The notes under the pieces: model-generated
Database searches by the model: none
What the model was told of the DNA's origin: nothing
What the model saw: the letters and a program-made list of their open reading frames with translations, nothing else
Origin: QQVM01 sp035341855
Lineage (GTDB): Bacteria > Bacteroidota > Bacteroidia > AKYH767-A > 2013-40CM-41-45
Assembly: GCA_035341855.1 (NCBI GenBank)
Contig: DAOQWA010000017.1
Location: 1 to 56,899 of the forward strand
Direction: 5' to 3'
Length of the DNA stretch: 56,899 bases
Position numbers and translations under genes: made by a program
In this document: positions 8,553 through 17,302 of the stretch, piece by piece
How positions within the stretch are numbered: the stretch's first letter is position 1
Layout: each line of letters starts with the position of its first letter

Positions 8553-9845
8553 ATGAATCAACAACCTTCAGATAAATCCCGGTTGCATCCGGTATTGGTT
8601 CATACAATACTACTCTTGATCTTTACTTCAACTTTTCGCGTTTTTGCCACCCTTCCTCTTGCAACCTTGCATCAGAGTTTGTCAACTTTTGCAATCATAG
8701 CATTGACAGTATATTATGTCTTTAATTTATTCGTTCATTTCAAAGAACACCGGATCACAAGACTCGACTTGCTTATGTGGGTGTTTGTTCTTGTCAATTT
8801 TTTTGCTGCATATCAGGGTCATAAAGTCTTCAACCAGCCATATTATTATGGGATAATGGCCCAGCGCTCTGTGTTGCTTTCCCTTAGCGGAATACTTTTA
8901 ATTTCATTTTTGAGAAATAATTGGATAAGTATTGAGCAGGTAGAGAAGTCCTTTGTTGTCCTAAGCCTAACTTTACTGATCATTTTCTATTTCTTTTTTT
9001 TATTTGTGAACCCTCAAAATTTTCAGGAGATGGAATTTGTGGCATACAGTCCGATACGAGGCTACCGATATCGTTTTCAGTTTGCACTTGTACTCATGTT
9101 GCTTTTCTATTCTCTTTTTAAAGTTTCACATGAGAAGAAGAACATGTACATGATCATCGTTTTGCTGATTCTTTTTTATTTGGTTTACTTCCAGCAATCA
9201 AGAACAACCTTGGTTGTGTTATCTTTTACGCTTTTGATTTATTTTTTCAGAAACTTTTCTTTAAAAGAAAAAATAAGGAACACAATACTCTACGGAGGTA
9301 TGGGATTGTCAGCCATTTTAGTGCTTGTAGCCTTGGGTTATACTTCTCTGTTTGACAAATACCAGATATTATATCAGAATGTGTTTAATGTGTTCATGGG
9401 AGAATCTCCTGATGAAGCATCTTCGGCGGTGCGATTTATGGAGCTTAATATTGCACTTGAATATATTGCTAAGAACCCCATTCTTGGAAATGGATTTATA
9501 AGCAACCAATGGAATGGAGGATGGCAGGAAATTCTTGGATATTTCTATCCTGTTGATATAGGAATTTTAGGAAATATATTTGTGTTTGGAATTTTAGGTA
9601 CTACGCTGATTTATTTACCCTATTATTTTTCCTTACGCATGTCAAGAGCAGTTCAATCTAATCATGTGTTTTTTAAAACTGTTGAATACATGTTATTGTT
9701 TTTCTTTATGAGTATGTTTTTTTCTGCTGTAAATATCAGAGATTCCAGTAGTATCATGTTTTTAGTTTGTCTTTTATATTATTTTAGGTATTATTACTTT
9801 CAGAGTGATATTATGAACAGGATCGATAAAGATGCACTAAGATGA
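8553..9845 (+). CDS. O-antigen polymerase/ligase-like membrane protein (Wzy/WaaL type)
   Basis: A 430-residue protein with about ten to twelve hydrophobic segments and one larger periplasmic loop near residues 270-340. The loop carries AVRFMELNIALEYIAKNP then ILGNGFISNQWNGGW, the place where Wzy_C/WaaL proteins have their (G)xGxG-type motif. Such proteins either polymerise lipid-linked repeat units or ligate finished glycan to lipid A. Which of the two cannot be read from sequence; proximity to a flippase in the same operon favours polymerase. The stop codon overlaps the start of the sulfotransferase gene by four bases (ATGA), so the genes are coupled. Confidence 0.82.
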   Translation: MNQQPSDKSRLHPVLVHTILLLIFTSTFRVFATLPLATLHQSLSTFAIIALTVYYVFNLFVHFKEHRITRLDLLMWVFVLVNFFAAYQGHKVFNQPYYYGIMAQRSVLLSLSGILLISFLRNNWISIEQVEKSFVVLSLTLLIIFYFFFLFVNPQNFQEMEFVAYSPIRGYRYRFQFALVLMLLFYSLFKVSHEKKNMYMIIVLLILFYLVYFQQSRTTLVVLSFTLLIYFFRNFSLKEKIRNTILYGGMGLSAILVLVALGYTSLFDKYQILYQNVFNVFMGESPDEASSAVRFMELNIALEYIAKNPILGNGFISNQWNGGWQEILGYFYPVDIGILGNIFVFGILGTTLIYLPYYFSLRMSRAVQSNHVFFKTVEYMLLFFFMSMFFSAVNIRDSSSIMFLVCLLYYFRYYYFQSDIMNRIDKDALR

Positions 9846-10756
9846 AAGCGCCTCACTTTCTTGTGGTCGGTGCCGCAAGGTCGGGAACGACTGCCTTGCA
9901 TTATTCACTGCGACAACATCCTTCACTATTTGTTCCGGCTATCAAGGAACCATGTTTTTTCTCCTTTGCTGAAAAGAAGCCGGAGTATAAGAACGGACGG
10001 TTTGCATTTACTATTCAGTCGCCTGAGAAATATTTTAAACTATTTGATGATGCAGGGAGTGAACAAGTATGTGGTGAAATATCAACTCCATATTTGTATT
10101 TGTATCAAAGGACGATAAAGAATATTATGCAGTATCATCCGGACCATAGAAAATTAAAAATTCTTATACTATTAAGGAATCCTGTCGAACGGGCATTCTC
10201 TCAGTACATGTGGAGGATCAGAGATGGAAGGGAAGAGCTGAGCTTTGAAGAAGCTTTAGCTGCAGAACCAAAACGAATGAAGGAAGATTATAGTTTTGAT
10301 TATTTTTACATTGACAGGGGCATGTATTTCCGGCAGGTGAAAGCTTATTTGGAGAATTTTGATTCTGTAAAAATTATTTTGTTTGACGATATATTGAATG
10401 ATCCCAGTGGAATGTTGAGGGTAATTTGTCGCTATCTGGGAGTTGACGAACACTTTGTTTTTCGTGGCGAGTCGGGTAGAAATGATTCCTATGAACCACG
10501 ATGGAATTTTTTAGGACGCCTGGTAACCTCGGAAAATCGGATAAAGTTTCATGCGTTGAATCAATTGCCTGATTCCTGGCGCAGCGGTATCCGAAAACAA
10601 TTTGACCGTTGGAATTCTAAATCAGGGAATCAGATCTCTCTTTTACCTGAAACGGCTACATACTTACGTGCTCTTTACAGAGAAGACATCCTTCGTTTAC
10701 AAGACATGATAGGTCGTGACCTTTCATCATGGTTAGTTCAGGGAGGTAGAGGATGA
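9842..10756 (+). CDS. PAPS-dependent sulfotransferase
   Basis: A 304-residue cytoplasmic enzyme of the heparan/chondroitin sulfotransferase-like family (Sulfotransfer_1 type). The 5'-phosphosulfate loop is GAARSGTTA at residues 10-18 and the 3'-phosphate site is LRNPVERAFSQYMW with Arg112 and Ser120. It would move sulfate from PAPS to a hydroxyl or amino group, here most probably of a polysaccharide building block. The gene overlaps both neighbours by four bases (Wzy-like upstream, glycosyltransferase downstream), so it is firmly inside the polysaccharide operon. With cysC, cysD, cysN and cysQ upstream it completes a pathway from sulfate to a sulfated glycan with PAP recycling. The acceptor is unknown. 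Confidence 0.93.
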   Translation: MKAPHFLVVGAARSGTTALHYSLRQHPSLFVPAIKEPCFFSFAEKKPEYKNGRFAFTIQSPEKYFKLFDDAGSEQVCGEISTPYLYLYQRTIKNIMQYHPDHRKLKILILLRNPVERAFSQYMWRIRDGREELSFEEALAAEPKRMKEDYSFDYFYIDRGMYFRQVKAYLENFDSVKIILFDDILNDPSGMLRVICRYLGVDEHFVFRGESGRNDSYEPRWNFLGRLVTSENRIKFHALNQLPDSWRSGIRKQFDRWNSKSGNQISLLPETATYLRALYREDILRLQDMIGRDLSSWLVQGGRG

Positions 10757-11871
10757 AATCACAAAAGCTGGCAATCATCGATCCTATTGGTTCTAAAGCC
10801 GGGCTTGACAGTTACAACACGGACCTGCTCAATGCTCTTTGGGACGAAGGAATTGAAGGCTTATTGTACTCCGACTGTCATTGGTTGGAACATGCGGAGA
10901 ATTCTTTTCCTTTTTTTTCGGATTCAATAGGACATAGCTTTTCTGAAATACTTTTAAGACCACTCAGAATCGTCAAAGTGTTTCGACATGTCAGATCAAT
11001 GCATTGCAATTCTGTGTTATTCCATGTATTTCATTTTAATAAAATGGACGAATGGATGATCCGAAAAGCTAAAGCATTTGGATTACGCGTTATAATAATT
11101 GTGCATGATATTGAAAGTTTTATTCAAAAGACCAGCAAGTTGAGATTAAAGATTATTTGTGAACAACTTGCTGACATACTCGTAGTTCAGAATGAATTTA
11201 CATCCGGTGAGTTAAAGCAAATAATATCTGAAGAAGCTTCTGCCAGGATCAGGGTAATACCACATGGCCATTTTCTTTCTCTTAATGTTGCAGGTCCCGA
11301 CAAGAAGCAATGTCGGGCGATGTTACAACTTGACCCTGATAAGCCTATTGTTTTGTTTTTTGGAATGATTAAACCAACCAAGGGCCTTGATCTGCTTTTA
11401 CATGCATGGAAAGATGTGCAAACGGATGCTACTTTAGTTGTAGCCGGAAAATTAAGGAAACTGTCTTTTGATTCATTTCAAAAAATTATTTCAAACGAAT
11501 TGCAAAAGCAAGATCTGACAATGATGATTAGGAAGATTAGCAATACAGAACGTGACCTGCTTTTTCGTGCCGCGGATCTCATAGTCCTACCCTATACCCG
11601 AATATATCAAAGCGGAGTTTTACTGATGGCCATGAGTTATAAGCTGCCAGTGATTGCCACACGCTTAAGAGCATTTGAGGAGGTTATTAAGAATGAAAAC
11701 AATGGTATACTTGTGGATGTAGGAAATACCGGGCTGCTTGCTCAGGCTATCGATAAACTTTGTGTGGATGCTGATCTAAGAAAGAGATTGTCGGAAGCCG
11801 GATTAGAAACTGTCAAGGTGCATCATGACTGGAGTCAAATTGCGTCTTTATATAAAACATTTTTAACCTGA
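10753..11871 (+). CDS. Glycosyltransferase family 4 protein
   Basis: A 372-residue GT-B fold enzyme. The N-terminal half has the acceptor domain (VLFHVFHFNKMDEW, RVIIIVHDIESF, an HD motif typical of GT4). The C-terminal half has the donor domain with IRVIPHGHF, PIVLFFGMIKPTKGLDLL, and the distal block GVLLMAMSYKLPVIATRLRA then FEEVI. It lacks the strict E-x7-E spacing seen in the best-known GT4 enzymes, but the fold and position fit. It adds a sugar to the lipid-linked repeat unit on the cytoplasmic side. It overlaps the sulfotransferase by four bases and the next glycosyltransferase follows after one base. Donor and acceptor are unknown. Confidence 0.9.
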   Translation: MKSQKLAIIDPIGSKAGLDSYNTDLLNALWDEGIEGLLYSDCHWLEHAENSFPFFSDSIGHSFSEILLRPLRIVKVFRHVRSMHCNSVLFHVFHFNKMDEWMIRKAKAFGLRVIIIVHDIESFIQKTSKLRLKIICEQLADILVVQNEFTSGELKQIISEEASARIRVIPHGHFLSLNVAGPDKKQCRAMLQLDPDKPIVLFFGMIKPTKGLDLLLHAWKDVQTDATLVVAGKLRKLSFDSFQKIISNELQKQDLTMMIRKISNTERDLLFRAADLIVLPYTRIYQSGVLLMAMSYKLPVIATRLRAFEEVIKNENNGILVDVGNTGLLAQAIDKLCVDADLRKRLSEAGLETVKVHHDWSQIASLYKTFLT

Positions 11872-11872
11872 T

Positions 11873-12976
11873 ATGCGAATCGCGATAATTGGTTCTCGAG
11901 GTATTCCTGCAAAGTATGGAGGCTTTGAAACTTTTTGTGAGAAGATTTCTGTGATACTTTCTAATGGAGGTCATGTGGTGACTGTCATAGGAGAAAAAGG
12001 GAATTCCTCCAATGCGAAAAAATTTGACGGTGTCAATATCTGTGAATCTGCATTTCGAAAAAGTAAAAATCCTGTATTGTTTTATTGGGATTCTCTATTC
12101 AAGACCCGAAAAAGATTCGATGTAGTTATAGTATGTGGTGTTGGAGCTGCTTTATTTTACCCTCTGTTGAAAAAAGGTAAAACTACCCTGATTACAAATG
12201 TCGATGGTCTTGAGCATCTACGTGGTAAGTTCACATTTTTGAAAAAATTGTATGTCCGATTAGCGCAAATTGCTGCCGGAAAATGGAGCGATTTTATTGT
12301 TGTGGATTCGGATGGGATAGGAGAGTACTGGAAGAAAAATTATAAGGGCATAGTTGAAAAGATAAGAATGTTAGCTTATGGTGCGGATCAGGTAACTTTT
12401 GTTCAGGTCGATGGTCTGCAATCTTTTGGGCTTATTGAAGGAACTTATTATTTAGTCATTGCAAGGCTTGTTCCGGAAAATCATATCAGGGAGATAATAG
12501 AAGGTTTTCTATTATCCGGTTCAAGCAAAAGCCTTGTGATTGTGGGAGGCTTAGAAGACAATTCTTATGTGAGAGCATTGAAAAGTCAGGTGAGCAAGGG
12601 AATTCTCTTTACCGATGCGATTTACGACAAGAATAAACTCGATTCATTGAGAAAAGGGGCATTTGCATACATTCACGGACATAGTGTAGGAGGTACAAAC
12701 CCATCCCTGCTTGAAGCTATGGCATGTTCCTGTGTGTGTATTTGTCATGATAATATTTTCAATCGTGAAGTAACTAATCAGGAACAATTGTATTTTCGTA
12801 ATAAGAAACACCTGAGCCTGCAACTTGCTCAGATGGAAAATATGGCGAGCTCCGATCTGAATAATTATAAGAATAAGTCTTTGGCAAGGGTTCAATCAGC
12901 TTATTCCTGGGAAAAGATCGGGAATCAGTATCTTCAATTTCTGAAGTTTATCAATGAAAGAAAGCATAGTTTATAG
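11873..12976 (+). CDS. Glycosyltransferase with DUF1972 N-terminal domain
   Basis: A 367-residue GT4-like enzyme. Its N-terminus RIAIIGSRGIPAKYGGFETF is the hallmark of DUF1972 glycosyltransferases, many of them putative rhamnosyltransferases. TNVDGLEHLRGKF is the family's second marker, and the donor domain ends with VGGTNPSLLEAMACSCVCIC, the glutamate-containing sugar-nucleotide block. Only one base separates it from the preceding GT4 gene, and the following GNAT gene starts inside it (23-base overlap), so it is in mid-operon. It should add a hexose or deoxyhexose to the sulfated polysaccharide repeat unit; the exact sugar cannot be deduced. Confidence 0.92.
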   Translation: MRIAIIGSRGIPAKYGGFETFCEKISVILSNGGHVVTVIGEKGNSSNAKKFDGVNICESAFRKSKNPVLFYWDSLFKTRKRFDVVIVCGVGAALFYPLLKKGKTTLITNVDGLEHLRGKFTFLKKLYVRLAQIAAGKWSDFIVVDSDGIGEYWKKNYKGIVEKIRMLAYGADQVTFVQVDGLQSFGLIEGTYYLVIARLVPENHIREIIEGFLLSGSSKSLVIVGGLEDNSYVRALKSQVSKGILFTDAIYDKNKLDSLRKGAFAYIHGHSVGGTNPSLLEAMACSCVCICHDNIFNREVTNQEQLYFRNKKHLSLQLAQMENMASSDLNNYKNKSLARVQSAYSWEKIGNQYLQFLKFINERKHSL

Positions 12977-14024
12977 ATTAGAAGAGTTTACTGATCCGGA
13001 TTATTCGAGACTCATACGTCTGACTGAATCAACATATCCGGGACGGGAAATATCTAACCAAGATTATCTTCAATGGGAATATGAAAAAAACCCTCATGGA
13101 AATGCACTCATTCATGTTGCATCTGAAGGAGAAAAACTTGTAGCGCAATACCTCGTCATTCCACACGATTATATCGTAGAGGGAAAGATCCTGAAAGGTT
13201 CATTGTCTTTAAATACGCTCACTCATCCAATTCACAGAGGGAATGCTTTGTTCCCGAAGCTGGCTGAGCAAACCTATTTATCCTGTTTGCGCAACAATGT
13301 CATTTTTACCTTAGGCGTTCCGAATGCTAATTCTTTTCCGGTCTTCAAAGATCATCTGGATTTTGAGATCCTTGGAAGGGTGCCATTTTTAATAAAAAGT
13401 TTCAAGCCTAAATCTGTCCTTTGGCATTTATTTACCCGAAAAAGGCTTAAACATGGACTGGATATTGAGCTCAACACAGATTCTGTACGAGATGCCGGCG
13501 GGGACCTAATTTCCTGTTTTAACCCAAACACCGATGCAGAGTCCTATGAAGCCTTTTTGAAACGATTTACTGAAGAGAAAAGTGTGGCAACGTATAGGTC
13601 CATAGACTTCCTTAGATGGAGGTATCTTGACATTCCTATTCGTAAATATCATATTTTCAAGCAGATGAATGATGGCAAAATAACAGCCTTTGCCGTTATC
13701 CGATGCCGGGAGATATACGGGCTTCGCAGCGCTGTATTGATGGATTTCATTTTTACCGGGGATCAAAAATCAGCCAGAGCGTTTATTGATCAAATTTTTG
13801 AGCTACTTGAGAAAAACAACATTGAGTTGATAATCTGTGCTATGCAAGGGTCTTCAAATGAATTTAATCTCCTTAAGAAAGCTGGGTTTTATAAGGTACC
13901 TGAGCGTTTTCTGCCACAACAGTTAGATCTGATCATAAAGGTTCATAAGGAAGTGCCTGAATCTGAGCATATTCGCAATTTCAAGTCCTGGTTTTTCACA
14001 TTTGGGGACTACGATATTTTTTAA
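12954..14024 (+). CDS. GNAT-family N-acetyltransferase-like protein
   Basis: A 356-residue protein. The first ~170 residues fit a GNAT domain: LVAQYLVIPHDYIV, a beta-strand then LNTLTHPIHRGNALFPKLAEQ, which holds the acetyl-CoA pyrophosphate loop region, and TLGVPNANSFPVFKDHLDFE. The second half (DFLRWRYLDIPIRKYHIF, FAVIRCREI, FELLEKNN) looks like another GNAT-type lobe. Proteins of this architecture are frequent in exopolysaccharide clusters and probably acylate an amino-sugar. It overlaps the preceding glycosyltransferase by 23 bases and ends the first operon; a weak stem-loop follows at 14050-14073. Function beyond acyltransfer is inferred. Confidence 0.72.
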   Translation: MKESIVYRLEEFTDPDYSRLIRLTESTYPGREISNQDYLQWEYEKNPHGNALIHVASEGEKLVAQYLVIPHDYIVEGKILKGSLSLNTLTHPIHRGNALFPKLAEQTYLSCLRNNVIFTLGVPNANSFPVFKDHLDFEILGRVPFLIKSFKPKSVLWHLFTRKRLKHGLDIELNTDSVRDAGGDLISCFNPNTDAESYEAFLKRFTEEKSVATYRSIDFLRWRYLDIPIRKYHIFKQMNDGKITAFAVIRCREIYGLRSAVLMDFIFTGDQKSARAFIDQIFELLEKNNIELIICAMQGSSNEFNLLKKAGFYKVPERFLPQQLDLIIKVHKEVPESEHIRNFKSWFFTFGDYDIF

Positions 14025-14049
14025 TCTTTGATCAGTACCGGGCATCATA

Positions 14050-14073
14050 CTCATTATTTTAGTAGATAATGAG
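14050..14073 (+). repeat. Inverted repeat (8-bp arms) after the GNAT gene
   Basis: CTCATTAT and ATAATGAG form perfect 8-base arms around an 8-base loop, 26 bases after the GNAT stop codon. No T-tract follows on the + strand, so it is not a standard intrinsic terminator; it could slow or protect the 3' end of the polysaccharide transcript. Confidence 0.4.
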
Positions 14074-14145
14074 GGTAATGAAAAGCGTAAAAAAAATATT
14101 TAACTGATTAATAGTCTTTTCATTAGGTTCTAATCAGATAAGTAT

Positions 14146-14153
14146 TACATTTG
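14146..14153 (+). promoter_or_regulatory. Probable -7 promoter element of the cold-shock gene
   Basis: TACATTTG matches TAnnTTTG and lies 29 bases before the start codon of the cold-shock gene. A clean TTG at -33 is not seen. The gene is bounded upstream by a stem-loop and downstream by a terminator, so an own promoter is expected here. Confidence 0.5.
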
Positions 14154-14182
14154 CACAAATTAATTATTTAATACTTGTAACA

Positions 14183-14374
14183 ATGGAAAATGGAGTAGTA
14201 AAATTCTTTAACCAAACTAAAGGTTTTGGATTTATTAAAATGAACGGTTCTGACAAAGAAGTGTTCGTTCACGTAACTGGATTGAAAGAAGAAATTCGTG
14301 AAAATGACGAAGTAGTATTCGATCTTCAGGAAGGTAAAAAAGGCTTGAACGCCGTTAATGTAAGATTGGCATAA
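14183..14374 (+). CDS. Cold-shock domain protein (CspA family)
   Basis: A 63-residue single cold-shock domain, an OB-fold that binds single-stranded RNA or DNA and melts RNA structure. RNP1 is KGFGFI (residues 13-18) and RNP2 is VFVHV (27-31). The family's usual N-terminal GxVKFF block is present. It is slightly shorter than E. coli CspA, as is common for Bacteroidota members. It sits alone between the sulfated-polysaccharide operon and the deacetylase gene, with its own probable promoter at 14146 and a strong terminator at 14399. No direct functional link to polysaccharide synthesis is shown. Confidence 0.97.
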   Translation: MENGVVKFFNQTKGFGFIKMNGSDKEVFVHVTGLKEEIRENDEVVFDLQEGKKGLNAVNVRLA

Positions 14375-14398
14375 CCTCTTCATTACAATATTTGCCTT

Positions 14399-14424
14399 AA
14401 AGCCCCTATCAAGGGGCTTTTTTT
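14399..14424 (+). terminator. Intrinsic terminator of the cold-shock gene
   Basis: AAAGCCCCT and AGGGGCTTT pair perfectly over 9 bases around the loop ATCA, followed by a run of T. It lies 25 bases after the cold-shock stop codon. Confidence 0.9.
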
Positions 14425-14567
14425 ATGACAATACTACAGAGTCCAGATTTTTTGTGGCCTGATTTTAATTAATGTTACATGTATTAAAAGACGAACAAGG
14501 GTAAAAGAATATCAGAAATGAAATAAGTGCAAATTGGTATATTGCTCAGATCATTAATGAATCGACC

Positions 14568-15416
14568 ATGTTGAACATTCTGAGTGTAGATCTGGAAGAC
14601 TGGTTTCATATTCTTGATCACAAGGCCACAGCTCGTCCTGATCAGTGGGAAAAATTTGAACCAAGGATCGAAAGGAATACTGAAAGGCTATTGAATTTGT
14701 TTGAGGAGAAAGGGCAAAAAGCGACGTGGTTTTGTTTAGGATGGATGGCGAGGAAGCATCCTCAATTGATCAAAAAAATCTCCACCGTTCATCATATTGC
14801 CTGCCATTCTGATCTGCATGAGTTGGTATATCTTCAAGATGCCCGCAGGTTTAAGGAGGATACAATTCGTGCAAAGATTGAATTGGAGGACCTCATAGGA
14901 AAGGAGGTCGATGTTTATCGGGCACCCGGTTTCTCTGTCACCAAAGAAACAGCCTGGTTCTATGAGGTACTGTTGGAATGTGGGTTCAAAACAGATAGTT
15001 CCATATTTCCTACAAAGCGATCACATGGAGGATTCAGTGACTTCGGAACATCGGAACCTTGTCGGATACAATCTCAGGGAAGAATTTTAAAAGAGTTTCC
15101 GATGAACACAAGACGAGTTCTGGGCAAGGAAATAGTTTTTTCAGGAGGTGGTTATTTTCGTGCATTGCCCTATTCCTTTATTCATGATTCGTTCCTGAAG
15201 GCAGGTTACGTAATGTGCTATTTTCATCCGCGTGACTTCGATCCTGAGCAAAAGGTCATAAGTTCCCTTCCCTGGAAAAGAAAATTTATGTCATACATAG
15301 GTTTGAAAAGTTCTGAAAAAAAACTTCGCAGGCTTTTGGAGGATCATAACTTTGTAGATATTCCGACAGCAGAAGCAAATATCAACTGGGAGCAAACACC
15401 ACTCATTCTGATCTGA
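14568..15416 (+). CDS. Polysaccharide deacetylase (NodB-homology domain)
   Basis: A 282-residue carbohydrate esterase family 4-like enzyme. The NodB fold opens with LSVDLEDWFH (aspartates at 8 and 11), carries the metal-binding HSDLH (His80, His84), then YRAPGFSVTKETAWFYEVL (the RxPxF block) and YVMCYFHPRDFD near the end, where the catalytic histidine-bearing motif lies. The N- and C-terminal blocks resemble the DUF3473-containing subfamily found in exopolysaccharide loci. No signal peptide is seen, which fits cytoplasmic action on a lipid-linked precursor, or export by an unrecognised route. It would remove acetyl groups from N-acetyl sugars. It is followed after 35 bases by the Wzi/RemB-like outer-membrane gene. 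Confidence 0.92.
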   Translation: MLNILSVDLEDWFHILDHKATARPDQWEKFEPRIERNTERLLNLFEEKGQKATWFCLGWMARKHPQLIKKISTVHHIACHSDLHELVYLQDARRFKEDTIRAKIELEDLIGKEVDVYRAPGFSVTKETAWFYEVLLECGFKTDSSIFPTKRSHGGFSDFGTSEPCRIQSQGRILKEFPMNTRRVLGKEIVFSGGGYFRALPYSFIHDSFLKAGYVMCYFHPRDFDPEQKVISSLPWKRKFMSYIGLKSSEKKLRRLLEDHNFVDIPTAEANINWEQTPLILI

Positions 15417-15451
15417 GCATTCAAGAGCTACGGACTTTATTCCTCAAGAAA

Positions 15452-17041
15452 ATGCGTCTTATCTTTCTCACAATTTCATTATTAATAACATTCAGTTCGA
15501 ATGCGCAGGAGCGATTGTTCTCCCTGAACCGTGACATGAATACACGGATTGGATCATTTCTTGCGGCTGACACAAGTGGTTTTCATTCATCTATCAAACC
15601 TTATTCAGTATTGGAGTTGAAGGAGTTTGTTCCGTACGATTCCATCTTTGCCCCTCACACAGGAAAAGGAAAGTTTTTTTCTACATGGACAGGCAGGAAA
15701 TTATTTAAGGAACATTTAATATGGATTGATAAAGATGATATCCTGTTGTCAATCGATCCTGTTTTCAATTTGCAATTAGGAAAGGATAATGAAAATGATC
15801 GCAATGTCTTCGTGAATACAAAAGGTGTTCTTGTTCAAGCCAACGTTAAGGATAAGTTTTATTTCTATTCCGGATTTCATGAGAATCAGGCAAAGTATCT
15901 TGGTTATGTTGATAGCCTCATCCGGAAAGATACGGTTGTACCGGGCCAGGGAAAAGTGAAGTTTCTAGAAAAGGAAGGGTTTGATTTCAGTCAGTCATTT
16001 GGAGGAGTAGGCTACAAGCTTGACAAGCATTTTGATTTTTTATTGGCGCATGATAAGAATTTCATTGGTGAAGGTTATCGCTCATTATTGCTTTCCGACA
16101 ATACATATAACTACCCATTTCTAAGAATACAGATGTCATTCTGGAAATTTCGTTATGCTGTATATTATGCCGTCATGCAGGATCTGCGAACACCTCATGA
16201 TGATAATATCGGGTACTTTAAAAAGTATTCTACCATGCATCATTTGGATATAAATATTGGTAAAACAAATTGGCTGAACATCGGGATTTTTGAAACCGTC
16301 TTATGGGCCCCGGCGGCTTCAAGAGGTTATGAACTTCACTACCTTAATCCAATTATTTTCTTAAGACCTGTAGAGAATTCAATAGACTCACCGGACAATG
16401 CTTTGTTAGGGTTAAATCTGAAATTAAGAATCACGAAGAAAAATATTTTCTATGGCCAGTTGATGTTAGATGAATTCCTGCTTGATGAAGTGAGAGCAGG
16501 AAATGGGTGGTGGGGCAATAAGCAAGCCTTTCAGTTAGGCTTAAAATCGTTTGATTTGTTCAGGATCAAAAATTTGAATATACAAACAGAGTTTAATCTT
16601 GTTCGACCTTATACTTATCAGCATCGAAGTAATGCACAAAACTATACACATTACAATCAGCCACTGGCACATCCTTTAGGAGCAAATTTTGCTGAGTCTG
16701 TTTCCTTCATTAATTACAGATGGAGAAATATTTTTATAGAGCTTAAGTTTCAGTATGCAAAATTAGGCAGAGACACAATGAACAGCAACTTAGGCAATGA
16801 TATTTTTAAAAATTATGAAACCCGCACACAGGAATATGGTAACAGAATGTTTCAGGGTGTCGAAAGTACTTTGAATTCTGTAGATCTTCGGTTGAATTAT
16901 CTTATCAACCCGAAAACAAATTTTAATTTGGAATTGGGAGTCAGCAGTCGTCGTTTTCAAAATGATCTTTCAGATGACAGATCTCTATTTATCTATGCAG
17001 GCTTTAGAATGGCTTTGGAGAATTATTATTTTGATTTTTAG
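15452..17041 (+). CDS. Outer-membrane protein of the Wzi/RemB type (capsule assembly or gliding)
   Basis: A 529-residue exported protein: signal peptide to about residue 18 (ITFSSNAQ), then a long stretch of alternating hydrophobic/aromatic beta-strands ending in an aromatic residue (NYYFDF), as in outer-membrane barrels. The block HDKNFIGEGYRSLLLSDNT is characteristic of Bacteroidota proteins annotated as capsule assembly Wzi family or gliding protein RemB. Wzi binds group 1 capsule at the cell surface in enterobacteria; RemB is a surface gliding protein in Flavobacterium. Its place directly after polysaccharide genes supports a glycan-anchoring role, while the SprB-like adhesin elsewhere in the window leaves the gliding reading open. 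Which is right cannot be decided here. Confidence 0.75.
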   Translation: MRLIFLTISLLITFSSNAQERLFSLNRDMNTRIGSFLAADTSGFHSSIKPYSVLELKEFVPYDSIFAPHTGKGKFFSTWTGRKLFKEHLIWIDKDDILLSIDPVFNLQLGKDNENDRNVFVNTKGVLVQANVKDKFYFYSGFHENQAKYLGYVDSLIRKDTVVPGQGKVKFLEKEGFDFSQSFGGVGYKLDKHFDFLLAHDKNFIGEGYRSLLLSDNTYNYPFLRIQMSFWKFRYAVYYAVMQDLRTPHDDNIGYFKKYSTMHHLDINIGKTNWLNIGIFETVLWAPAASRGYELHYLNPIIFLRPVENSIDSPDNALLGLNLKLRITKKNIFYGQLMLDEFLLDEVRAGNGWWGNKQAFQLGLKSFDLFRIKNLNIQTEFNLVRPYTYQHRSNAQNYTHYNQPLAHPLGANFAESVSFINYRWRNIFIELKFQYAKLGRDTMNSNLGNDIFKNYETRTQEYGNRMFQGVESTLNSVDLRLNYLINPKTNFNLELGVSSRRFQNDLSDDRSLFIYAGFRMALENYYFDF

Positions 17042-17224
17042 ACTCAATTACCGGAAAGTATTCGAAAGCTCTTGATCATTGCCAATCCATTGATCACCGG
17101 AGGAAAATTCCAGCTTATTATGAATCTTTAGTTATTACGACCTGCAAATTCGAATATGCGATGATCTGAATTTTTATTTTGTTATATGTTAATATTTGAA
17201 GTCTTTTACTGAGGGTCAATTCTA

Positions 17225-17256
17225 TTGGGAGATGCCTGTTTTTATTTTTATCTTTG
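17225..17256 (+). promoter_or_regulatory. Bacteroidota-type promoter of the beta-helix T9SS cargo gene
   Basis: TTG at 17225-17227, a 21-base spacer and TATCTTTG at 17249-17256 fit the Bacteroidota consensus. The start codon follows at 17303, leaving a leader of roughly 40 bases. It lies in the 261-base gap after the Wzi/RemB-like gene, in which I see no other feature. Confidence 0.65.
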
Positions 17257-17302
17257 AAGATTAATACTTGAAAAATCTCCAATTAACTTAATTATACTAA
17301 CT

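Noticed and set aside
17042..17224. Possible small RNA or terminator after the Wzi/RemB-like gene
   Set aside because: TGATCA-containing repeats near 17074-17098 are too short and lack a T-tract; no convincing structure was seen.
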